A stretch of 12,881 nucleotides of DNA, from NCBI GenBank assembly GCA_023392395.1, contig JAEVZE010000437.1:1-12881 (forward strand), in the 5' to 3' direction. The position numbers and the translations under genes are program-made. The stretch is from Bacillota bacterium. GTDB taxonomy: Bacteria > Bacillota > Clostridia > Christensenellales > Aristaeellaceae. Positions 7,339-12,881 of this stretch are shown here, in pieces; within the stretch, counting starts at the first letter, position 1, and each line of letters opens with the position of its first letter. A model generated the notes under the pieces. The model made no database searches, had not been told where the DNA came from, and saw only the letters and a program-made list of their open reading frames with translations.

Positions 7339-7458
7339 TTACTTTTGTTCCTCTGGCTCGATGCATCCCTGAGAGAACTCCGCCGAACAGGCCAGTGCGC
7401 CAACGTCCTCCTGTTCCTGATTCACCTTGATCTCATCGGGGTTAGGCTCATACTTCAT
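7339..7458 (-). CDS. 39-residue acidic Cys-containing small protein
   Basis: An ATG at 7458 is preceded by GGAGGG (7466-7471) at seven bases, one of the best ribosome binding sites in the window, and the frame ends at TAA 7341-7339. The product starts MKYEPNPDEIKVNQEQED, continues VGALACSAEFSQGCIEP and ends EEQK. It has 11 acidic residues, three lysines and two cysteines (C24, C32) in a short, less charged stretch. There is no signal peptide or membrane segment. The hairpin at 7282-7307 would terminate it. The layout of a charged N-terminal half followed by a small Cys-containing segment resembles some modified-peptide precursors, but no maturation enzyme is nearby, so a plain small cytoplasmic protein is equally possible. 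Function unknown; coding status rests on the RBS, frame and terminator. Confidence 0.6.
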   Translation of the reverse strand: MKYEPNPDEIKVNQEQEDVGALACSAEFSQGCIEPEEQK

Positions 7459-7609
7459 GGTTCATCCCTCCTGTTCTTTGCTTCATATCTACCACAGGCA
7501 AGGAGCCGTGAAACAGCCTGACTCTTTGAGATTGAACAGGCAATATCCTCCATCAGCCGCGCCGGGGAACGCGTTTGACACGCACCTCTGCGGACAAGGC
7601 AAGAGGACA

Positions 7610-7864
7610 TCACAGGGCGTTGAAAAAGTCCCTGAGGCCGCGCTTCGTTTCGGCGTCTAGAAGCGTATCCTTTATGCCGCGGACCGCGCCCTCCAGACCA
7701 TAGAGCATATGCAGGCAAGCTCCAGGATCCACACGCGCGCGGATCCATAAAAACGCCTCCCGAGCGCCCACTTCCCGCAGCCGCTCGGGTGACGGGATGC
7801 CTACGTCAATGAGATTTTTCTCCAGCACCTTGCCCACGTTGGGCAGATCAGACAGCGCGCCCAT
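7610..7864 (-). CDS. TfoX C-terminal domain protein (stand-alone)
   Basis: An 84-residue protein that is essentially one TfoX_C domain: LSDLPNVGKVLEKNLIDVGI near the N-terminus, then REAFLWIRAR, GACLHMLYGLEGAVRGI and a C-terminal KRGLRDFFNAL. In gamma-proteobacterial TfoX/Sxy this domain follows an N-terminal domain and is linked to competence control. In Firmicutes it often occurs alone, with a helix-hairpin-helix-like fold and no established role. The ATG at 7864 has only a G-rich stretch (GGATGGGGG) upstream rather than a textbook site. An extended -10 promoter lies at 7906-7914. No clear terminator follows, so the 39-aa gene 151 nt downstream could share its transcript. Family assignment is confident; function is not. 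Confidence 0.85.
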   Translation of the reverse strand: MGALSDLPNVGKVLEKNLIDVGIPSPERLREVGAREAFLWIRARVDPGACLHMLYGLEGAVRGIKDTLLDAETKRGLRDFFNAL

Positions 7865-7905
7865 GCCATCGCCCCCATCCTTACGGCTCTGTAACCGACG
7901 ACAGC

Positions 7906-7935
7906 ATTATACCACAACGCCACGCCGCAGGCCAA
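7906..7935 (-). promoter_or_regulatory. Extended -10 promoter for the TfoX_C gene
   Basis: On the minus strand, TATAAT (7911-7906) is preceded by TGG (7914-7912), giving TGGTATAAT. TTGGCC lies 18 bases upstream as a 4/6 match to the -35. The start codon at 7864 is about 40 bases downstream. The same TGTGGTATA motif precedes the SIS gene. Confidence 0.7.
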
Positions 7936-7968
7936 TAAAATAGGGCAAGGTTTAAGCCAGGTGATCCC

Positions 7969-8002
7969 GGGCGCGGCTGCAATCGGACGATCGTCCGCGC
8001 CC
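7969..8002 (-). terminator. Hairpin after the 53-aa gene
   Basis: GGGCGCGG (7969-7976) and CCGCGCCC (7995-8002) form a perfect 8-bp stem 38 nt beyond the 53-aa gene stop. A perfect 14-base palindrome (CGGACGATCGTCCG, 7984-7997) overlaps one arm, so two alternative folds are possible. There is no T-run, so terminator function is uncertain. Confidence 0.35.
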
Positions 8003-8039
8003 AGGATGTTACGCGGGAATTCGGCGTATCCGGGACACT

Positions 8040-8201
8040 TCAACTGGGCGGCTGGTCGTGCGTCGAATAGAGGCTGGCGTAGCTCTCATCTTCGTCCTCG
8101 CTCTGCGGAAGCGACGGCATCAGCCCTGTGCATTCGGTGGCGGACGCAACCTTGCTCAGATCGTAAAACGGATTCTGCTTCCTCTTCCTGATTCCTTTCA
8201 A
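8040..8201 (-). CDS. 53-residue small protein with ATECTGLMPSLP motif, TTG start
   Basis: The frame starts at TTG 8201 with GGAGG (8210-8214) eight bases upstream and stops at TGA 8042-8040. A GTG at 8210 overlaps that site, and a longer upstream extension of the frame has no convincing start. The product has a basic N-terminus (KGIRKRKQN), then PFYDLSKVASATECTGLMPS, an acidic stretch (SEDEDESYASLYS) and the end THDQPPS. From memory this resembles short uncharacterised clostridial proteins with a conserved ECTGL(I/M)P core, though I cannot verify that here. There is no membrane segment or signal. The SIS gene lies upstream, separated by a terminator-like hairpin (8320-8343) and a GC-rich inverted repeat near 8245-8272. 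Function unknown. Confidence 0.72.
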   Translation of the reverse strand: MKGIRKRKQNPFYDLSKVASATECTGLMPSLPQSEDEDESYASLYSTHDQPPS

Positions 8202-8319
8202 TGAATACACCTCCCGCCGATAGTGTCCCCGCCACAGGCCGCGGCATACCGCGCCCGGGCGCGCCGGTACGCTCATCCCTATGCAAAGCGCAGCGTCAGC
8301 GTCACCATTTCCGGCATCC

Positions 8320-8343
8320 AAAAACCCGCCTTTTTCAAGCGGG
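8320..8343 (-). terminator. Intrinsic terminator of the SIS-domain gene
   Basis: On the minus strand CCCGC (8343-8339), a nine-base loop and GCGGG (8329-8325) are followed by TTTTT (8324-8320), 48 nt past the SIS gene stop. The stem is short but GC-rich and the T-run is directly adjacent. Confidence 0.65.
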
Positions 8344-8391
8344 AGGCGATCACGCAAAAATCCAATCGGCGGACAAAAGATCAAAAATCGA

Positions 8392-8994
8392 TCATTCGAT
8401 GTTGCGGTGGCGGGCTTCCATGTCCTCGTAGCTCTGCCCCAGCGCATCCTTGACCAGGATGGCGACCACATCCATCAAAAGGTACAGGTGCTGCTCGAAC
8501 TGGTTGCCCATCGGCTGCACGGTGGGCACCACGTCGTGCTGGCGGGGCGCATCCGGGCCCATCGAGTGCTCGTCCAGGTAGACCGTCGAGTGCACAAACA
8601 GGATCAGGTCGGCGTAGTTCTTGGCCAGGTTTCCCTCCGGAAGCCCGGTAACTATTGCGATCTTCGCGCCCGATTCATGGGCGCGCCGGACAAAATAGCG
8701 GTGGATGCCCACGTCGCCCCGGCCGTCGGCCAGGATGAACAGATCGCCCTCGTGCATGCCGATGGTCGTATCGTCAAACAGCCAGTACGTATGCTTACCC
8801 AGGTGCGACAGCCGCATCGCAAATCCGCGCATCGAGATGCCCTCGCGCCCCGAACCGTAGACAAAGATGTTGTTGGCGCCGGCGATCGCGTCAACGAAGG
8901 CCTTCAGCTGCGCCATGTCCAGCTTGTCAAAAACCTTCTGGTGCTCCTCCACGATGGCCCGGGTCAGGCGGCGATAGGTCTCCATGGATTCCAT
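8392..8994 (-). CDS. SIS-domain protein, 6-phospho-3-hexuloisomerase-like
   Basis: A 200-residue single SIS (sugar isomerase) domain, the fold that binds phosphosugars. The start ATG 8994 has GGAGG six bases upstream; the frame extends further upstream only into repeat sequence. Visible are IFVYGSGREGIS (43-54), FAMRLSHLG (58-66), the EGDLFILADGRGD loop (82-94), AKIAIVTGLPEGNLAKNYADLIL (110-132) and a C-terminal ARHRNIE like that of HxlB/PHI proteins. HxlB usually has an SGSGET-type phosphate loop; here it is ADGRGDV, so substrate may differ and the specific enzyme name is a guess. No hexulose-phosphate synthase (HxlA) is adjacent. It has its own extended -10 promoter (9031-9039) and terminator (8320-8343), so it is probably monocistronic. 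Confidence 0.8.
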   Translation of the reverse strand: MESMETYRRLTRAIVEEHQKVFDKLDMAQLKAFVDAIAGANNIFVYGSGREGISMRGFAMRLSHLGKHTYWLFDDTTIGMHEGDLFILADGRGDVGIHRYFVRRAHESGAKIAIVTGLPEGNLAKNYADLILFVHSTVYLDEHSMGPDAPRQHDVVPTVQPMGNQFEQHLYLLMDVVAILVKDALGQSYEDMEARHRNIE

Positions 8995-9030
8995 GCGCTC
9001 CCTCCGTTCATGGTGTGCGTATCTTCCTAC

Positions 9031-9039
9031 ACTATACCA
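9031..9039 (-). promoter_or_regulatory. Extended -10 promoter for the SIS gene
   Basis: On the minus strand TGG (9039-9037) directly precedes TATAGT (9036-9031), about 37 bases upstream of the start codon. No good -35 is visible. Repeat copy B begins about 50 bp further upstream. Confidence 0.6.
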
Positions 9040-9087
9040 CAATGCCGGAATCGAATCAGCCCTTTTCCATCGGAATGTACCCGTTTC

Positions 9088-9247
9088 ATACCAAGTAAAA
9101 ACATGAATTAATCCAAAGAACCGAGAGATTTTCGATGCGAGGCTAGGAGCCGGAGCGAGGCGTAGCAGCGCTACGTTGAGCGGAGGGTGACAACGCCTCG
9201 CGCGAAAAGATCTGGTTCGACGATTCATTCATGTTTTGGATTGGTAT
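9088..9247. repeat. Structured repeat, copy B
   Basis: A 160-bp relative of copy A. It starts ATACCAAGTAAAAACATG and ends CATGTTTTGGATTGGTAT, so the left and right arms form one long imperfect hairpin, closed near the centre by GCGAGGC pairing with GCCTCGC. It keeps the shared core, including CGTAGC-AGC-GCTACG (9161-9175), but lacks the three-hairpin block of copy A. It sits between the SIS promoter and the flavoprotein terminator and accounts for most of the gene-free stretch 8995-9330. No clear target duplication was seen. Confidence 0.8.
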
Positions 9248-9249
9248 CA

Positions 9250-9292
9250 TGCAAAAACCACGCCCGCCCTTTCAAAAAGGGACAGGCGCGGT
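9250..9292 (-). terminator. Intrinsic terminator of the flavoprotein gene
   Basis: On the minus strand CGCC and CCCTT pair with AAGGG and GGCG around a short loop (stem roughly 9261-9287), followed by GTGGTTTTTGC. It lies about 40 nt after the flavoprotein stop and immediately before repeat copy B. Confidence 0.7.
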
Positions 9293-9330
9293 CGGATTTC
9301 CGGCTCACGTGTTTCCTTTTGCGGCTAAGT

Positions 9331-10191
9331 CTACGTCCTCTTCCGCAAGTATTTGACCAACTCGGTGCCCGCCTTGGCGCCTTCGTAGACCGCCTTGGAC
9401 ACTTGGAGTAGCCCTCCGGTGCAATCGCCCGCGGCGTAAAGGCCCGGCACGCTGGTGGCCATGTTTTCGTCCACCACGATCCGGTTGCCCTCAGTTTCCG
9501 CGCCGATCTTGCGGGCCAGATCCGCACTGCCCGCGACGCCGTAGGCGATGAACAGCCCGTCCAGCGGCAGGCGTTCGCCGCCCTCAAGCACCGCGTATTG
9601 CAAGCGCTCGTCGCCCTCGACGGCTTCGACCTTCTCCCTGTGCACCACAAGCCCTTCCGGCAGCGAAACCTCCGGCGCTGCGCCGCTGGTGAGCAATGTC
9701 ACAGACTTTGCCAACGGCATGAGCTCCATCGCCTCGTGCAGCGCGTACTCGCCCGAGCCCATCACACCCACGTCTTTGCCACGGTAGAAGAAACCGTCGC
9801 AGGCGGCGCAGTAGCTCACGCCCCGGCCCTCAAAATCACCCAGCGCCTTAACGGGCGGCGTCTTTCGAGGAGAACCGGTGGCGATGACGACGCCGTCCGC
9901 CGGATACCGGCCCTTGGCCGTCAAGACGACCAGCGTGTCCTCGAACGCAAAACCCACAACTTCGTCCTCGATGAATTCCACGCCCAGCCGCTTGGCGTTG
10001 TCCACGCCGTTTTCCCATAATTTCAGGCCTTCAATGGGCTCAGCAAACCCGTAGTAGTTTTCGATTGCCTCCGCCTTTTTCAGCGAACCCGGGCCGCGGT
10101 GCAGAACCGTAACAGGAACGCCCGCGCGCCTTATGTACAGCGCGGCAGAGATGCCGGCCGGTCCCGATCCGATGATGACGACGTTTGCCAT
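9331..10191 (-). CDS. Thioredoxin-reductase-like FAD oxidoreductase
   Basis: A 286-residue flavoprotein of the thioredoxin reductase family, likely passing electrons from a reduced carrier through FAD and a redox disulfide to a protein partner. The start ATG 10191 has AAAGGAGG seven bases upstream. Visible are the FAD-binding GSGPAG (8-13), ATGSPRK (104-110), the redox pair C128/C131 in YCAACDG, a second dinucleotide motif GSGEYA (145-150), and the C-terminal FAD contact YAAGDCTGG (252-260). After the second Rossmann strand, where NADPH-dependent TrxR has HRRxxxR, the sequence reads VTLLTSGAAPEVS, so NADPH use is doubtful. It is slightly shorter than typical TrxB. No thioredoxin gene is adjacent. 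An extended -10 promoter (10214-10222) and terminator (9250-9292) make it a single-gene unit. Confidence 0.88.
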   Translation of the reverse strand: MANVVIIGSGPAGISAALYIRRAGVPVTVLHRGPGSLKKAEAIENYYGFAEPIEGLKLWENGVDNAKRLGVEFIEDEVVGFAFEDTLVVLTAKGRYPADGVVIATGSPRKTPPVKALGDFEGRGVSYCAACDGFFYRGKDVGVMGSGEYALHEAMELMPLAKSVTLLTSGAAPEVSLPEGLVVHREKVEAVEGDERLQYAVLEGGERLPLDGLFIAYGVAGSADLARKIGAETEGNRIVVDENMATSVPGLYAAGDCTGGLLQVSKAVYEGAKAGTELVKYLRKRT

Positions 10192-10213
10192 ACGATCGCC
10201 TCCTTTGTCTTCC

Positions 10214-10222
10214 ATTATACCA
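10214..10222 (-). promoter_or_regulatory. Extended -10 promoter for the flavoprotein gene
   Basis: On the minus strand TGG (10222-10220) joins a perfect TATAAT (10219-10214), 22 bases upstream of the start codon. No consensus -35 lies at 16-18 bases, as expected for an extended -10 promoter. Confidence 0.7.
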
Positions 10223-10310
10223 CCACGATACCCCAAATACCGTGATCCAATCACACGATCCAGCAATTTCCTCCGGTATGGGTATGCATCTGGGGGACCT
10301 GCGGACAATC

Positions 10311-10341
10311 AAAACAAAACCGGAGGCCTCGGCCTCCGGTT
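10311..10341 (-). terminator. Intrinsic terminator of the URO-D gene
   Basis: A perfect 10-bp stem, AACCGGAGGC (10318-10327) and GCCTCCGGTT (10332-10341), with a four-base loop. On the minus strand it is followed by TTGTTTTG. It lies 19 nt after the URO-D stop. Confidence 0.88.
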
Positions 10342-10360
10342 GAGCGTGCATTTGATGCGG

Positions 10361-11362
10361 TTACGCGGGCTGGTTTTTGCAGACCTCTAAAAAGGCCAGC
10401 ACGTTTTCCACCGGGATGTCGCCCGGCATGGCATGGGTAGGCGCGATGATGTAGCCGCCATCCTTTGAGAGGATGCCGATGATGCGCGCCATCTCTACTT
10501 TGACTTCCTCCGGCGCGGCGTAGGGCAGCAGTTTCTGCGTCGAAATGCCGCCGAAGAAGGTGATCGCGTCTCCATAAGTTTTTTTGAAGGTTTCGATGTC
10601 GTAGACCTCCGGCTGAAACGTGTTGTAGATGTCCAGGCCGTATTTTTTGAGATCCGGGAACACCTCCGAGCAGTCGCCGCAGGAGTGCTGCGCCACGTAC
10701 ATGCCCTTCCCTTTTACATATTCATATTCCCGCCGAATGCGCGGGCCAATGAACCGGCTCCAGAGCGGATACCCCATGATCAGCCCCTTCTGCATGCCCC
10801 AGTCGTCGCCGAAGAAGATGCAGTCGATCGGGTACTGGCTGACGATGTCGACCACCTTCAGGTTGTACTCCACGATCTTGTCCAGAAGCTCGTCCACGAA
10901 CTCCGGCTCCTCGATCATGTCGCACAGAAGCTCCTCCATAGACCTGAGCGTCCATGCCCGCTCAAACAGCGAGAAGCCGATGATGTACATGGTGTATTTG
11001 TCCGGCTGGGCCGTGAGCTTTTCGCACTTTTCGCGGATCAGTTTTTCGTCCGGCTCCGGGAAGGCATAGCCCGAAAGCGACGGCTCCTTCAAGAGGTACT
11101 CGTGCACCACGCCGAAGTCGCCCTCCTGCGCGCCCTTGTCCCACACGACGCCGAACTGGTCCCGGAAGAGGCCGCGCGCAAGATCCACAAAGGATTCGTT
11201 GCGCTGCTGCGCCAGGTACGAATCCGAGTGCTCGAAGAAGAGCGGGTCGCAGGTCGCACTTCGCATTCTTTCTGCGATTTCGTCGGTCATGTCGAGGAAA
11301 TAGGGCACCGGCCGCACGTCCTCGTGCCGGAGCGCCTTGAGCACGGCATCGCGCCTGGTCAT
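10361..11362 (-). CDS. Uroporphyrinogen decarboxylase-fold (URO-D/MtaA-like) protein
   Basis: A 333-residue TIM-barrel protein of the URO-D superfamily. In anaerobes such members are mostly corrinoid-dependent methyltransferases or of unknown activity rather than haem enzymes. The start ATG 11362 has AAAAGGGGG seven bases upstream; an ATG at 11416 lies inside the preceding gene. Visible are FGDDWGMQ (184-191), HSCGDC (226-231) and FFGGIST (269-275), then IIAPTHAMPGDIPVENV (305-321). H226 and C228 match the His-x-Cys zinc ligands of MtaA/CmuA proteins; the third Cys expected near the IIAPTH region is absent, with C231 and C328 the only nearby cysteines. It follows the response regulator by 14 nt in the same operon, so it is probably part of that signal-controlled pathway. 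Substrate unknown. Confidence 0.85.
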   Translation of the reverse strand: MTRRDAVLKALRHEDVRPVPYFLDMTDEIAERMRSATCDPLFFEHSDSYLAQQRNESFVDLARGLFRDQFGVVWDKGAQEGDFGVVHEYLLKEPSLSGYAFPEPDEKLIREKCEKLTAQPDKYTMYIIGFSLFERAWTLRSMEELLCDMIEEPEFVDELLDKIVEYNLKVVDIVSQYPIDCIFFGDDWGMQKGLIMGYPLWSRFIGPRIRREYEYVKGKGMYVAQHSCGDCSEVFPDLKKYGLDIYNTFQPEVYDIETFKKTYGDAITFFGGISTQKLLPYAAPEEVKVEMARIIGILSKDGGYIIAPTHAMPGDIPVENVLAFLEVCKNQPA

Positions 11363-11376
11363 GGATGATCCCCCTT

Positions 11377-12881
11377 TTACTGATCGATGGATTTTGTCAC
11401 CCTGCGCATTTCGCACAGGGCCTTGTACTCGCTGGGGCTCATGCCCACGCAGCGCTTGAACAGGTTGTAGAAGGTCTGGGCGTTGTGGAAGCCGAGTTTA
11501 TCCACCACCTCGCCGATGCGAACGTCCTCCCGGGCCAGCAACACCTGCGCGCGCTCCATGCGCTTGTTGCGGATGTACTCGCCCACGCTTAAATTGGTCT
11601 CCGCCTTGAACACCTTGGCCAGGTATACTTTGTGGATCAGGAACGTGGAGGCGAGGCTCTCCAGCGTCAAGTCCTCGCAGTAGTGCTGGTCGATGTAGCG
11701 GACGATCTGGCTGAGGCGCGGGCTATAGGAAGCGCGCACTGTGCGGGAGAGCGCGGAAAACCTGTCGACAAACCAGCCGCAAATGTCCGCGATGGAGTCC
11801 ATCTGGTCCAGCGCTTCCAGCGAGACCGTGTCCGCGCCAAAGATCGACTTGAACGGGATGTCGCCCGCCAGACACGCCTGCGTGAGGATGCCCATGAGCA
11901 GCGCGTTGACGTGGTTCAGGTAGTTGTACTGCATCATGCCCTGCAGTTCCCGCTGGTAGATCCTGCGAACTTCGCCCAGAAGAAGTGCCTCGTCCCCACT
12001 TTTGAGCGCTTCGCGCACCCGAGCCACGCCCTCGTCCAGCGCCTTCAGTTGCGCCTTGGAGCCCTGCATGCCTGCCGCCTCGAAGTAGAGGTTGCGCCCC
12101 TTGCCCTGGAACACCGCGCTCTGCAGTGCCTCGATTGCCTGCGTAATGCCCTCGCCCAGCTTATCCGGACTGCGCAGAATCTCCGAAACGCCGATGGTGA
12201 CCGCCTGATCCGCCCTCTCAAGTGCCAGCCTGACCGCGCTCAGGCATTCCACGCGATGCCGCAGCTGATCCGCGCCGCTGGGAAGCCGGGGCAGAAAGCC
12301 CAGCGCATACAGCCTGCCGCTGCGGAAGGCCGCCTGACCGCCCGATACCGCCAGCGCGCTCCAGAGCGCCCTCGGCGGCAGGTCCATATCACAGAAGCTG
12401 TCCGGACGGGCGATGGCCATCAGGAAGTAGTCCCGTCCCAGGAGCGCCAAGCGGTCCGCATCCGAAAGGGGTTCGCCCCGAAGCGCGGTCTCCAGCGCGA
12501 GGCTGTTGACTGATCGCGCCTCGCTCGTCTCCCCGCCCGCCTTTTCAAAGCGGGCCAGCATGTCCACCAGCGTGCCCGCGGTGAAGGAGTCCTTGAGGAT
12601 GTAGTCAATCACGCCCAGCCGGAGCGCTTCCTTGGCGTAGGAAAAGCGTTCATGACAGCTTAAAATCACCACAGGCTGGGAAGGGCTGATGGCTCGGACG
12701 GCGCGGATCAATTCCAGCCCGTCCATCACCGGCATCTGGATGTCCGTGATGATGAGGCTGGGCCGGTGCGCCTCGTACAATGTCAGCGCCTCGCGGCCGT
12801 TTTTGGCCTCGTAGATCGGGTCAAAGCCGAACGCGCGCCAATCCAGGCTCATCTTGATCAGTTCCCGGGACGGCGTCTCAT
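11377..12881 (-). CDS. YesN-type response regulator, REC plus AraC DNA-binding domain (5' end off window)
   Basis: The frame is open through the right edge: nine codons (ETPSRELIK) precede the first ATG at 12852, so only about ten residues, containing the acidic DDE pocket, are missing. The visible 500 residues begin with a receiver domain: phospho-acceptor Asp in ITDIQMPVMDG (residue 46 here), switch Ser74 in VVILSCHE and Lys96 in YILKDS. A middle region of about 270 residues with no recognised motif follows. The last 100 residues are two AraC helix-turn-helix motifs (LTLESLASTFLIHKVYLAKVF and IGEVVDKLGFHNAQTFYNLFKR, ending GMSPSEYK). Such regulators pair with a membrane histidine kinase, usually encoded next door, here presumably to the right, and control uptake or catabolic genes. 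The URO-D gene starts 14 nt after its TAA, so both are one transcript. Confidence 0.93.
   Translation of the reverse strand, partial: ETPSRELIKMSLDWRAFGFDPIYEAKNGREALTLYEAHRPSLIITDIQMPVMDGLELIRAVRAISPSQPVVILSCHERFSYAKEALRLGVIDYILKDSFTAGTLVDMLARFEKAGGETSEARSVNSLALETALRGEPLSDADRLALLGRDYFLMAIARPDSFCDMDLPPRALWSALAVSGGQAAFRSGRLYALGFLPRLPSGADQLRHRVECLSAVRLALERADQAVTIGVSEILRSPDKLGEGITQAIEALQSAVFQGKGRNLYFEAAGMQGSKAQLKALDEGVARVREALKSGDEALLLGEVRRIYQRELQGMMQYNYLNHVNALLMGILTQACLAGDIPFKSIFGADTVSLEALDQMDSIADICGWFVDRFSALSRTVRASYSPRLSQIVRYIDQHYCEDLTLESLASTFLIHKVYLAKVFKAETNLSVGEYIRNKRMERAQVLLAREDVRIGEVVDKLGFHNAQTFYNLFKRCVGMSPSEYKALCEMRRVTKSIDQ

Noticed and set aside
7315..7521. Plus-strand 68-aa hydrophobic frame
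   Set aside because: It is antisense to the 39-aa gene, starts within 10 bases of the hairpin terminator and has no ribosome binding site; the minus-strand gene has a strong one.
7455..7550. Possible 32-aa minus-strand frame (MEDIACSISK...) upstream of the 39-aa gene
   Set aside because: No ribosome binding site, and it overlaps the leader and RBS of the 39-aa gene.
1..12881. CRISPR arrays, tRNA or rRNA genes, full insertion sequences
   Set aside because: No regularly spaced direct repeats, no tRNA or rRNA pattern and no transposase frame were seen on either strand by eye.

Overview
The window is GC-rich and gene-dense. Almost every gene lies on the minus strand; the only well-supported plus-strand gene is a small membrane protein at 7018-7254. 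Strong AAAGGAGG-type ribosome binding sites, a YesN-type AraC response regulator, a stand-alone TfoX C-terminal domain and an iadA-cphB-cphA cyanophycin cluster point to a high-GC anaerobic Firmicute (class Clostridia, perhaps Oscillospirales or Christensenellales). That placement is inference from gene content, not from a marker gene.

Layout in plus coordinates. (1) 1-3332: the cyanophycin operon, read right to left as iadA (isoaspartyl dipeptidase), cphB (cyanophycinase) and cphA (cyanophycin synthetase, cut by the left edge). Synthesis of the Asp-Arg storage polymer, its hydrolysis to beta-Asp-Arg and cleavage of that dipeptide are all in one transcription unit. (2) 3403-4287: an SDR oxidoreductase of the general-stress type, upstream of iadA behind a GC-rich hairpin. 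(3) 4395-6413: a YyaL/DUF255 thioredoxin-domain gene interrupted by an in-frame TAG that lies in an 18-nt insertion directly before its CHWC motif. (4) 6461-6941: a hairpin-rich, MITE-like element with inverted ends, possible 9-bp target duplications and a second repeat (copy A) nested inside it. It sits in the divergent promoter region between the YyaL-like gene and the small membrane protein gene. (5) 7282-8201: three small minus-strand genes encoding a 39-aa protein, a TfoX_C domain protein and a 53-aa protein, the first and last too short or unusually started for ordinary ORF calling. (6) 8392-8994: a SIS-domain sugar-phosphate isomerase-like gene. (7) 9088-9247: a second copy (B) of the structured repeat. 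(8) 9331-10191: a thioredoxin-reductase-like flavoprotein lacking the usual NADPH-phosphate motif. (9) 10361-12881: an operon of a YesN-type response regulator (5' end outside the window) followed by a URO-D/MtaA-family protein.

Three minus-strand genes share the same extended -10 promoter (TGGTATAAT or TGGTATAGT), and most units end in recognisable hairpin terminators. No tRNA, rRNA or CRISPR was seen. The most unusual features are the interrupted YyaL gene next to the element, and the two related repeats whose arms differ but still pair, which suggests that the fold is maintained.
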